Source of the DNA: Phoronis australis
Lineage: Eukaryota; Phoronida; Phoronidae
Direction: 5' to 3'
Length of the DNA: 64,000 bases
NCBI GenBank assembly: GCA_002633005.1
Contig: NMRA01000235.1
Location: 12,625-76,624 of the forward strand
In this document: positions 12,111-23,340 of the stretch, one piece after another
How the letters are laid out: every line of letters begins with the position of its first letter
Numbering within the stretch: the stretch's first letter is position 1
Position numbers and translations under genes: made by a program
The notes under the pieces: model-generated
Told to the model about the DNA's origin: nothing
The model's input: the letters and a program-made list of their open reading frames with translations, nothing else
Databases searched by the model: none

Positions 12111-12111
12111 A

Positions 12112-13385
12112 GAAGGTTGCGCACACGTCACAACAAATTATCTGAGCTGGTTTCACTTCATTATAAGTTTTAGATTTTTGATACTGCAAAACTGAATTTC
12201 AGGAGAAAATTTGCTGCTGCTAAGATATGAACATCTCCCTAGAGAAGTCGCAAAACATTAGGAAATGGCGCGTGCGCGTGACACGAGCGTACTGTTTTCA
12301 AAACTATGACATACTTTTCATTGTTTGAAAAGGCGGAGAGTTACCCAAGAATATGACGTTAATTACATTGTTTTTCACTTAAACGGCTGTAACGCGCAAG
12401 GTGAGTGTCGGTTGATTCCCAGATTTTGCATGCACCCCGTCCGGTCTTTAGCTTTACATGTTGATATAAGTATCATGGCGAGGTGACGAGCAGAGCTACC
12501 CTGGCTGCGTGCAATTTCGGAGTCTGCGGAAGAAATACACGCAGTGGTACCTAGCTTAGCCAGCAAGCTAGCCAGCCAGCTAGCTGTATGAAGACTGTCG
12601 TCAAAATACAGCTAGGTCCCACTGCGTGTATTTCTTCCGTAGACCCCGAAATTGCACATAGCCAGGGTAGTTCTGCTCGTCACCGCGCCGTGAAACTTGC
12701 ATCAACATGTAAAGCTAAAGACCGGACGGTGTGCATGCAAAATCTGGGAGCCAACCGACACTCACCTTGCCCGTCACAGCCGTTTAAGTGAAAAACAATG
12801 CAATAAACGTCATGTTCTTGCGTAACTCTCCGCCTTTTCTAACAATGAAAAGTATTTCGTCGTTTTGAAAACAGTACGCTCGTGTCACGCGCACGCGCCA
12901 TTTCCTAAATTTTTGCGACATCTCCCGGGAGATGATATCTTGGCAGCAGCAAAATTACTTTTGAAACTCGGTTTTTCGGTATCAAAATTCTAAAATCATA
13001 TAATGAAGTGAAACCAGTTTCGATATTTTTTGTGACGTGTACGCAACTTCTTTAACGAAGAACAATTGATTGAAGAATCCGCGAAATAAGAAACTGGCCA
13101 ATGCATGTAGGTGACGCAATATTTCATGGCGCCGAAAGCCGTCGCTAAATATCGCTCCACAAAAATAACAGTAGAACGCCATTTTTTTCGAACAACGTTA
13201 GATAATTTAGTTTTCTCAAGGAAGACAGTAGTTTTTAATGACACTAATTTTGCGTCAGATTTTATCTTACCACTTTTTTACCGGCATCGGTTCAAAGATG
13301 TATATTTAGTATACATCTTTGTACAAAGGCTGTACCTGGCTATACTTTGACGACAGTCTGCAAACAGCTACTTGGCTGGCAGCTA
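12112..13385. mobile_element. Two head-to-head copies of a non-autonomous TIR element (foldback structure)
   Basis: The arm at 12112-12565 is the reverse complement of 12600-13060, centred near 12580. The right-hand copy looks complete. Its left end (12569-12620) contains AGCTGTATGAAGACTGTCGT, and its right end (13340-13380) contains the inverse of GCAGACTGTCGTCAAAG. The left copy is truncated at its outer end. Block B (47210-47990) has one copy in the left orientation. No transposase is encoded; the short open frames on the two arms mirror each other and are not genes. It is likely a MITE-type DNA transposon. Confidence 0.65.
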
Positions 13386-14081
13386 TTCCTCATCCGCAAA
13401 CCCCGTTAAAAGCGTCTTTAAGTGGAGGTACTTTACAAATTGTCGTATAATTAGTCGAGAACCCATAATCACTGGCATAGCCACAAGTAATTTGATCAGA
13501 GTCATATTCAAGACTAAATTCTGCACTTTTGAGATAGAGACTTCGAACCCTGTGAAGGCTTGGACTACTGATTAAGGTGGAGTCTACTCTCGGTTGGCGA
13601 ACTAATACTCAGACAAGTTTAAAATTGCCTATATTGATACAAACGTATGTTACTGGAATTGTTCTAAGATATTTGCCAGCAGACGTCAAAATTGCGACCG
13701 CGTGAATACATTTACATTCATAAATATTACGGCAAAGAAACTGCGCGGAAATTTAGCCCTTCGAAAGAACTTATTCCCTCAGATTCGAATTTGTACCACT
13801 GGCCTTGTCACTCTGATATTTACATTGTGAACTCGTAGCTCATAGGAGCTGGCTGACTATTGGCTAACGAGATGACAGGTGACTTTAATGACGTTGTTTG
13901 AGAAAGCTAAGATGAGGCGAGAGACCGTTTGATGTTACCATTATAAAAACGGGTCAAAGGATTTCGACTTTGTTATAACCGCTTAGACCTTTTTCGTTTC
14001 CCTATCTCATAGTGTAGAATATATATAGGTAAATAAAACAAGAATGGATCAACTGAAATTTTCGGATGTATACACCGGTGA

Positions 14082-14873
14082 CCTAAAGTCGTGAATACAG
14101 TATAAGCATAATAGGCCTAAGCAGTTGATTGTCATACTACCCAATGTCCGATTGCAACTGCTCATGTGATGTCATGGACATGTATTAGCCTTCACAAATA
14201 TACGTGTTTTGACAATCTTAATCTTTGTTTGTATCCGTAAGCAAAGTTTTAAAACAGTCGCTGATATCGCCGGCCATTTTGAATGAGGCCCTAAAGTCGT
14301 GAACGTTTCGTTTAGACGGAAATGCACGAAGTATGACCACACCAGTCAACTACAGTGCTTACAGTTACTCTAGATGACATAAGCATGCATGTTTTATTAA
14401 TTCAGTTTCAATTGAAATAAACTGTTATATGTTTTGCACCCAACTTTGATGTGCACAGACGTTTTCAATGAGGTTGCTCACGTAAATCGCTAAGAACCCA
14501 GCATCAATTATCGCTCTGTATTTTATTGTTTTGGCCTTACAAAACTTGATCGACCCTGGGACATTTTGATACATTGTTCAAGCTACCTCTGGAGCGCGTG
14601 TTTGAGTAAATCTGAACGATAAATGTTTTCGAAAATGTATCCCAAAAGTGCACAAAAAAGTGAATTAGTGAAATATGCTGTTTTTAAGATACATTTGAAA
14701 AAAGAACCCACTCACTCACTGTTTGTTATCATATTGTGAATACGAACACGTCCGGGTATTCGTTTGACGTTCGTAAGAAGACGAACGCTGGACACTTCAA
14801 CGCCAGATGTCGCAAGAACGCGCAGAAGAGGAAATAACATCGTTCACGACTTTAGGGCACTCACGACTTTAGG
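14082..14873. mobile_element. TIR element with paired 13-mer CCTAAAGTCGTGA ends, block A only
   Basis: The 13-mer CCTAAAGTCGTGA occurs at 14082-14094 and 14290-14302. Its exact reverse complement occurs at 14844-14856 and 14861-14873. Block B lacks the segment between the equivalents of about 13.9 and 14.95 kb. No coding frame of note lies inside. It fits a non-autonomous DNA element with repeated subterminal motifs. Confidence 0.55.
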
Positions 14874-15199
14874 ACCTCTGACGTTAATAACGTCCTTTGT
14901 CAACAGAAACAGAAATAAAGTAAAATCAAACACTATATGACAATTGACATTTAAGATATTAACACAGCACATGTATTTTCCTGCCTTTAATTGAGTTTAT
15001 GTACATTTCAAAAATCTGTGAAAAGTTCTCCGATGGCCTTTCAATTTATCCTTAAAACTTACCTAAGTATGTATTCGGAATGCGTGATTATTTGTAATAC
15101 GTAGGACGCAAACGTGATTCGATCATCGCGCGTTTTATCACATCTGTGATTTGATAACTCAGACAATTTGTGACAAAGCTACGATTGTGGAGCCCGTTT

Positions 15200-18100
15200 C
15201 TGTCTTAAGAGTGAAGTACGGCTCACAGCAGGCAAAAATGCCCAGAGGGGTGATAAACCCAATGTCACCGATTTGAGCCATACTATGCATTTTAGTTACC
15301 TTTGGGATGATAAACAAAACAGTAAAGTCCAATCTCATTTTACCTTGTTTAAGGGGGAGAAATCAGGGAGCCTCTATTTTGGGGGTATGCCATGCAATAA
15401 ACTCGCCGAAAATGCCTTATTTGCACTGCACAATAAAAAATATCGGCGCACGAGATTATTATTTGTTTGTAATTTTCAAATAAAGCAAGTCTTCGGCTTT
15501 ACAAAGATGTTAAACAATACTCATTAACTCTGCCGCTAAGTTAAAAATTTCAGGCATAAAGTATAGAGGGGTCAGAGGTTAACAAGGCATTGCAATTTCG
15601 CCACAATTTGAGCCCATATATCTCAGCTGGCACAACACTGATCAACACCAGACTTACACACAAGACGTTTCTATCTTATTGCTGTTGATTAATACAATAA
15701 AATTTTCTGGCACTGAGCATTTTTCTATACAAATTGCAAAATTGCGACAACCACCTGAGTAGAAATTACCTTCAATACCAATACCTGTTTGGAACATTAC
15801 AACACCAGTAAAGTGCATAGCTTTGATTCAAAAGTTGATTTATTAATATTTAGTTAAGTTTCATTAAGTCAGGCACAATTGTTTAAGGAATTTTTCCTTT
15901 TTAATTAAAATTCCGCGTTTTTCGTGAACCCAGTGTCCAACAACAGGTGTCACTTTAGTGGTGGAAACATGGTTGATCCTGACTTGCTGTGTTATCTGCT
16001 GGTATCATGGAGTGTGATGAAGTGTATGGAACCTCAAAAGAATGTCCTCTGCACATGTGTGAAATCTTGATGAGGCATAAAGTGAGTACCAAACCACCGC
16101 ACCTACAGACTGTGCGGCAACTGATTTTGGCGAGAGTCGGACAATTTACAAATGCGTGTTCACCGGACCCGTGTCACGCCTGTGTGACTGCGTCCAAGGC
16201 AAGGGCAAGACACCGGGCTCATCTTAGAATTCTGTGGAAACCATGCAGACTCTGCAAGCACCACTACTACTGCTTTGTTTGAATTTGAGGTTATCACGAT
16301 AGCATTGTGACGGTAATAGTCAGTTTTGTGGATACATGATTCCAGAACGAGTTAGCACCGCTAGAAACAACAGATGTTATTCTTATACAGTACCCTGCAA
16401 TGCAACTTACTGGTCCTCCTTTCAGGAAGATCACAAACTATGTGACCATGCATGTACTACAATAATGTAACAACAGTAATTGTTTTTGTACATGTAGTAT
16501 AGACAGAGCTTTTTATTGTACACACTGGTGAAATTTAGTAGTCCTATGCCTGCATCACTGTATATAACTGATAAACAGTCTTGTGTTCCTAAAGGCAAAT
16601 CAGTGATATACCTGCCCCGTTGCCGTTGTTGGAGTCTAGGCTAGCCTAGACCTATTCAGTTCATTTACTAGTAGCGTCTTGTGTTAGTTGTAAGTTTAGT
16701 CTGAGATTATGCGCATCTAGTGGCCTGTACTTGTTGCAAGCGGAAAATGCAATATCTCATTGATTTTCACTTTTCAACAACCGTTGAACCGCGTCTTCTT
16801 TTTAGTTCATTACAGGAAGTATTTTTTCTATAGATTTATTGATGAATACTGTAGTTATAGCATTATAAATTCCAATTTTAACTGACAACCTGCATGCCGG
16901 AATTTCTTTTCACTTCAGCTGTCAGTGAATTATGTAATGCTGGAAATCATAGCGTGTCGTTATGTTTTATGAGTACTACTATGTTGACATTTGTTGTCTG
17001 GATATGGTATTCATTTGATGTCCAAAGGAATCCAATCAAACTGGTAAAAATAAATCAAGTACCCACAGTGTTTTTCTTGTTGTACTTATGGTCGTTTTAC
17101 ATATTACACTACATGGGTCAAATGAATTATCTCAGCTAAAATCATTGGATCACTCAGCGGCAGTCACACCTGTGTACACTGTAGTGGCTGGGCTCTGCAA
17201 AGTTCTGCAAAAAGTGTATAATTCGAGAGTGTTACAACCTTCCTGTCATTTTTCAGAAAGTAGAGCAACAAAGCAGACCCCGCAAAAACTGCACAGGCGA
17301 TGAAGACGGATGAGCAGTTTCGGGAGGAAGGCTGGCTGACACTACAACAGGATAAAGGTTTCTTTTCACGCTTGGCTGCCTTGAACCGCGCTGGAAAATG
17401 GTCAAATGAGGGAGATAATGAACTTGACAGTCAGTGATGTCCAGTAATACTCCGGATTTCATCTTTGTTCGGACATTATACATTCTGTTGGGTTGTCTGA
17501 GTGATTTAACCAGTTGTTATTGATGTGATATTGTAGAAACTGAGGTAAATGCAAAATGCAATATAGCAACACTTGCTGTGATTTTGTCAGTAAAATTTAG
17601 GATGTTTAGACAGTGTTCCGGTTGAAACTTTGCTGTCCAATTTATTTAAAGATGCTGGTATTTCAGTTTCCATCTTTCAAATTCATATTACACTCAATCT
17701 CTCTTAACTAAAAAGCGAAGCCTTATCTGAATGTTAACTTATGTACAAGCCTAAGGAAAGGTAGTGACTTAGGCATACTTGAACCAATTCACTGGCATTT
17801 AGATCAAAGAACACTTTTACACATCTCGTTTTTCCATGCTACTTTCTACCACTTAACTGAATGGCCAGTGTTAAACCAGATTACAGTCACATTAAATATC
17901 ATTTTGACTTTAATCTGTTCCAACATTGTTTTTTGCAGAAGGAGAGTTATTTTTACGGTATTTGATGATGAGTTAAGGGAGGTGCCGAGGTCACCTGTAT
18001 TCTGAATTGGTAACATCAGGAGTGTCATGTTTGAGCCAATTCACTGGTATTTAGATGTTTTAACACATTTAGACATCGTGTTTTCCATGGTAGTTTGTAT

Positions 18101-19750
18101 AAATTAACCATGCAATGAGTGTTAAACCAGATTCTGGTAGCATTAAATGTCACTTTGTACTTTAAAGTGATCCAACATTGTATATACAGACTGGGGAGTT
18201 ACGTGTACCGTATGGGATGAGGAGGTACATGTAAGCGAGATCACCTGTATTTTGAACAACTAACATAGGAATCTCCTATTTGAGTCAGTCCATTAGCACT
18301 TAGATCAAATACCACATCTAGATATCTCTGATGTGATTTTGCCTTAGAAAGTTGGTAGTCTTGCTATTAAAGAACCTCGAAGACTAATTAGCAGTTAGAA
18401 ACCAACGTGCATGAAGTTATATTTTGAACTGAGTTTCAAAGTTTATATGCTGTACATTGTTTGTCTGCTGAGAAGTCATGGACAAACATGAGCTACAATA
18501 CAATACTTGTCGTGTACTTATGGACTTTATACTGAAAGCAGCCTTTATCACTTCTTTCACATGACCTCTGCAGTGGATCATGCTTTCAACATGAGGCATT
18601 TATATAGTCAAGTAACAGCTGATCACCTGGAACAGGATACATGTACGTTTGCCCTCTGGAGGACTGGGAAGTAATATGAATTCACTCTTTAGACTTCTCA
18701 CAACTAGTCACACAAACTTATTCAAGTACGTTCCTCTGTGCCTCCCACTGCTCAGGTGAAATATCTTCTCACTGGTAGCTGGTTCCATGTTGTCAGCCCC
18801 CATTGCTAATCGAAAGTCTCCCATTTTCACTTGTGTCAAGCACAGCAAAATGCGCGCAGATAACAAAATGATAACATTAGCCAGCCATACCACTTCAAAA
18901 GTGAAGTTATTGTGACATTGGCGGCTACATAACGTCCACGGAATGACTCTGACCAGTGGTTTTGCATGTGCCTGTAATTGCCAATGAATCTTTCACCTTG
19001 ACACTGTCCTGCGCTTTTAACGCCCTGCATCAAAACCACTTGAAGCTTCCTAAAGAAATGTTTGTTCAGATACACTCCACAGGTAACCCACAGTAAGCAT
19101 CTTTGTAAACAGGACAGTCACAGATAAAACCATAAATAAATGATCTTTTTCATACAACACTGTAAGATTTGGAACGTCGCAAGTGGGGAGAGGGCATTGT
19201 AGTGAAATGGCGTAACCACCAGTCATTTTTTACTTCAAATGACATGAAATCCGTTCGCGCCAGAATTTTTTTGTCTTTAGTAGACTTAAAGTAGCTCAAC
19301 ACACTGGTTGGCACTGAAATGTTCTGAAACCTGTGCCAGCTGAGATATCGGGATACAAATTTAGCCAATATTGACAGTTTCAAAAATCACAAAAAGTACT
19401 CATCTTATGCGGCTCTAAAAACAGACAAAAAATTATCAAAATCTTTTAAATTTTCATGAATAAAGTAGTCGAAGGTCACACCTGATCAATAACACAGGTT
19501 CAATATTTCAACGTTGCTTCCACTGCGTAACGTAACTGTCGGAATTTTACTAAAACTTAACTGCCGCCATTCTGAAAACTTGTCGGAAATAAATAGTATC
19601 CATGGAAACCAAAAGGGGGCGTTTTGAAAAAAAAATAAAAGTGGTCTGGAGTCAGTGGGGCCAGTGTCATCTCACAGATAAAATATAAAGAGAATCTGTG
19701 ACATAGCGTTTGTCACCCTCTGCCTGGTCCATTCGCGAACATGCTCTTAA
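15200..19750. other. 4.5-kb block A-specific region without a recognisable gene
   Basis: Nothing in block B matches this stretch. The open frames at 15273-15527, 15989-16282 and 16894-17139 show no domain I recognise; 15989-16282 has eight cysteines but no known spacing. A diverged tandem repeat lies at 17776-18330. It may be an insertion in A or a deletion in B. Confidence 0.4.
17776..18330. repeat. Diverged tandem repeat, ~250-bp period, about 2.3 copies
   Basis: The words CCAATTCACTGG, GTGTTAAACCAGATT, CCAACATTGT and ATCACCTGTATT (or GTCACCTGTATT) recur in the same order at 17783, 18037 and partly 18285. No coding frame persists across the units. Confidence 0.5.
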
Positions 19751-19754
19751 CTTT

Positions 19755-22020
19755 TTTTGAAATCGGGCCAATTTGAAACAAAAATGGATTATCCCTCTTT
19801 TATGGTATTTCTTAAATTAATTCTCCGTTAATTTCACCTACACAGAACACAGAATGAGTTCGTTAGTCTAAAGATATCGCTAAACCTTTTTGAGACGTCT
19901 TGATTTCTGACACTTTAAGCAAATTTGAGCACCAATTGATAAGTAGTACAGGGCGTATTTCCACTTATGCCATGGCCCTAGATAAGAAAAAACGTGTCTT
20001 TTTATATTTTCTGTCAATAAACGGCGACAACGACAGTTTGTGGACAGAAGAACAATGAAAAGTATCCGGACATGTTTCCCTGTATAATGACACTTAGTAC
20101 AAATAGATCGAACACTTAACCCGAAAGGTTTTAAGGAGTTCACTTTCACAGCAAAAATCAGAATGCGATTGGTAGAGGATTTTAACTGAGGCGGAAATGT
20201 TATCCTTGAATCTCGAAAAACAAAAAGAAGGGGCGGCACCTAATGTTTTAATACCTGAGGTACGCAACAGGGCAACAATGCCCAGATGCTTGTTCTCTTA
20301 GACCACTAATTAGACTTTATGGCAATAGTACATGTAGGACATACAGTAACAAGTTAGTTACATGTAGGTTACAAGCTAGAAAATGAATCCACAGATAAAT
20401 ACAAATTTTTCCATTTGTCTATCAGCATAAATCTTAATCACATAATAATTTTTGATGGAAACTGCAAAGTTATCTATGGGAATCTTTTACTCGCGACTGG
20501 GAACTGGACCAACGTTAACGTGGTTGTGTACCAAGTGCTAATCAGCAGTCTTTGCACGAACATGGACTCACCACAAAACGGGTTTACACCTTGCTATTTG
20601 ATCAAGCTAAAACAAAGTTCATACCCCGACCGTCTATCTGAACCAAGGCCAAATAAACAAACACGATGGATGTGTGTTGCCTGAAAACGTATTTCCTCCA
20701 AGAAGTGGCTTATTGAGTGTTTGAATACGGTGAAGGGTGTTGTAAGTGGTCACAGAGGAGAAAAAAATTAATTTTCACAACATATGCCTGTGTGGTTTTA
20801 GGGTTTTAGGCTATTGAAAAACACTTCCAGTTCCCTAAAATTCCGTAAGAAAAGAGGGAACTCCCATTTGGCGCCAAAGCCGTTTCACTCTCCCTCTCCC
20901 CCTTACTTTCCAACATGGTGTCGCAACAGAGGTTCGACTGATTTGAAAACGTGCATGTAGATATTATAAGTTTTCGTTTTTGGCTAAATAATAAGTAATA
21001 CCTGAAATAAGGACGCTAGAGTGCAGCTCAAAAACGAAGTTTCGATATGAATCAGAAGTCATCCTCAGGTACAACAGTAGACACAAAACAAAATACCGTA
21101 ACAGAATAAGATTAATATTGAAATGTCGTTCTCAAACATCCATATGCCACCGCTTTCTCGATGGAAAAGCTTTGGCCAAATTTCATAAAGTTTCACTAAA
21201 GAAATTTAGTTATATTAACAGCCACCAGGGAGCCACCAAAAGTTAAAGTATGTAAAAGTTGACGTTGACTGATTTGATTGCCATAGAAACATATTTTCAA
21301 AAAACAATGGAGCCCTTTTATGAGATTTATACATGCTGCCTATAGTCATACACCGTAATATACGCGATGGTTATAGTTTTTTCTATGGACTATTGCATGA
21401 AAACAAACAAAAAGCTCATAATTTCTATTTTATTGTTTTAGTCAGACTGCAATCTGGCGAAAATTTATCATTACAAACCGTCAACTCCCCGCAAACTGGC
21501 CCCCACAGCACCTCAAATGTGATTGAAAATCAAGGACACAAAATTGGGCAAAACTTAACGGGTTAACGTGTCAGAAAAGCAGAAGCCACTAAACTTCCAG
21601 CAGTTCAAAGTCTGCTGGCTGTTTTACCAATACCAGAAGCGCAGAGGCCAAACGTAGCTCCCACAGTGTATAAACTACTCGATTCATTCTATACATGTAC
21701 ATATGAAAACATTGTATACGTACATTTTCACTGGTATCCAAGACATGGTTCCATCATGAACGAGCACAATTCAGCATGTAAATAAGGCAATGCCAGCAAG
21801 CGGCAAAACCATGGCCCTATACATCAGGCGGGATGCAAACGACTCGACAGATCTCCCAAAGCTATTTTGGGGACCTGTTAACAACAGTGACGAACAAATA
21901 TCATCGCCGCTTGTCGCAATTTTCTAACAGTTTCCATTCTGCTTAGGAATTACTCAATAGAAAAATTGCTGGTGCCCATGTAAGTAAAGTTAGATTGACA
22001 TGAATAACTATATAATCGAG
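19755..22020. other. End of block A, no exon seen
   Basis: This part aligns with 48545-52110 but lacks the THAP-like frame and other material present there between 49800 and 51460. Alignment ends near 21560. The open frames here are not conserved between the copies. Confidence 0.45.
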
Positions 22021-22031
22021 TCTCAAATTAC

Positions 22032-22161
22032 GGATTCCTCATCAATCTTCCGAGTACATCAATGTTCGACCAAACTCTGCATGTGAGACCTTCCGGTGTG
22101 GTAAATTTTGATCCTTGAAAATCATTTCCCAATTTGGTTCTTTTGCAGCTTAATGTTCTGT
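22032..22161 (-). pseudogene. Half kringle domain (exon or exon remnant)
   Basis: A CCTTCAG acceptor is followed in phase 1 by RTLSCKRTKLGNDFQG, then LTCRVWSNIDVLG, and a stop codon at 22028-22030. It closely resembles the first half of the complete kringle exon at 32256-32537 (SCK/TCK, TKLG, EGLTCR, WSN). The second half, with CRNPD, GPWCY and YC.IP.C, is missing and I could not find it downstream. A possible donor (CC|GTAATT) sits just before the stop. Either this is a degraded duplicate kringle, or the domain is split by an intron as in plasminogen. The first reading is more likely. Confidence 0.5.
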
Positions 22162-22689
22162 CTGAAGGAATGTAAAATAGCATATAATTGAACATATAAC
22201 ATGCTGGTGAAGGCATTTGTTTTAGTGAGCCTATAGCTGTTTGCCTAAGGCTTTCGAATAAGTACACATACACTGTATATCACATACATCACTTTTCTAA
22301 GATTTTTCAGAAGGCATATGAATTAGTATGGAGGTTACAAACTAGGAAATATTAAAGGAGAATGCCACCCAAAGAACCTATTTTGTATCAATTTAGATCG
22401 AGTGGGTCTACTCGATAACGGCACGTTTCGGTTGCGTTACCTGACACCTGACGGAGAACAGAGGTGTTGAAATTATCCAATGACGTCATTGGTTTCACAC
22501 CCAGTCAGTTCAGCAGTACACAACACGGGTTCCTGGTGTTAGGTTATCGCTTGAATTCATCGTTTAACACCAATAAATAATCAAAGTTCGATGTAAAAAC
22601 CAACTTTGTAGAATATAATGGTGTTGTTTCCATTCTAAAAAGGTTTCAAAAAAGTCTTTTTCAAAGTAAATTTAAAAGTGTCTACTCTC

Positions 22690-23340
22690 CTTGCATGCCT
22701 TTAGCAATACTCACTTACGGAAAGTTTTGAAGGAATGGAGACATATTTGATCAGTCTGTAATGTCTTTAAGAAACCTTCTAAGTCAGAGTGTAAATGGGA
22801 AATAGAGTTAGGAGTTTACATTGAAAGAAAATATACGCATTGCCTTATGAAATTACAAAGGATCCCATCACTTGATGGTGCCAATTTAAAATACTACACA
22901 GGATGATTGCAACAAATACCATTTTAGTCAAAATCCGTGTTCGGTATTCTAATTTATGTTCCTTTTGTAATAAAGCTCCAGAGACGCTGTCACACCTTTT
23001 TTTGGGAATGTCGCCTTGTACAAGATTTCTGAAAGAAATTCGGAAAGGTAATGCAAAAGTGTCGCATTCAGCTTCTCAACAGTCTCTCTTACGAACGAGT
23101 TGTCCTTGGACTTTATGAGACACATGATTTTCTATTTAACATTTTGCTTCTAATAGCCAAAGAGTGCATTTACAAGGAGAGATGCCACAAACATGTATCT
23201 AATTTTTACAGGTTTATTACAAAAACTTATGAGTACTATAATACTGAGAAATTATTTGCATATAAAAACTTTGTTTATGACAGCTTCTCTGCGAAATGGG
23301 AAAATTTCATTGTTTACGTTGATTCCATTTAGAAGTTGTT
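22690..23340 (+). mobile_element. LINE (L1/Tx1-type) ORF2 C-terminus, broken
   Basis: With frameshifts, the plus strand reads KWEIELGVYIE, LKYYTG, a zinc-knuckle CSFCNKAPETLSHLF, and then the C-terminal tail with ERVVLG, AKECIYKERCHK and FSAKWENF. The CSFC...PETLxHLF knuckle (zf-RVT type) after the reverse transcriptase is typical of L1/Tx1-clade non-LTR retrotransposons. The copy is 5' truncated and frameshifted near 22907 and 23010. The near-identical piece at 24678-25094 is probably the same locus seen twice across an assembly gap. Confidence 0.75.

Larger units (their letters stand above)
2850..21560. repeat. Segmental duplication, block A (direct copy of 37.5-52.1 kb)
   Basis: Block A aligns in the same orientation with block B. 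Anchors are 2862 with 37520, 3356-3480 with 37972-38115, 6250-6860 with 42480-43060, 7580-9400 with 44290-45850, 11700-12100 with 46540-47210, 14960-15200 with 48150-48530, and 19755-21560 with 48545-52110. The offset falls from about 36 kb to 29 kb because each copy has gained or lost segments. About 4.5 kb (15.2-19.75 kb) exists only in A. Identity in introns is roughly 90 percent by eye. Both copies carry the split WSC exon pair on the minus strand. Confidence 0.9.

Noticed and set aside
12375-12791. Two similar 63-67 codon proteins (ACISS..IAHSQGSSARH)
   Set aside because: They are mirror images on the two arms of an inverted transposon repeat, not genes.
15989-16282. Cysteine-rich plus-strand frame as a secreted peptide
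   Set aside because: No signal sequence, no known cysteine spacing and no counterpart in block B.
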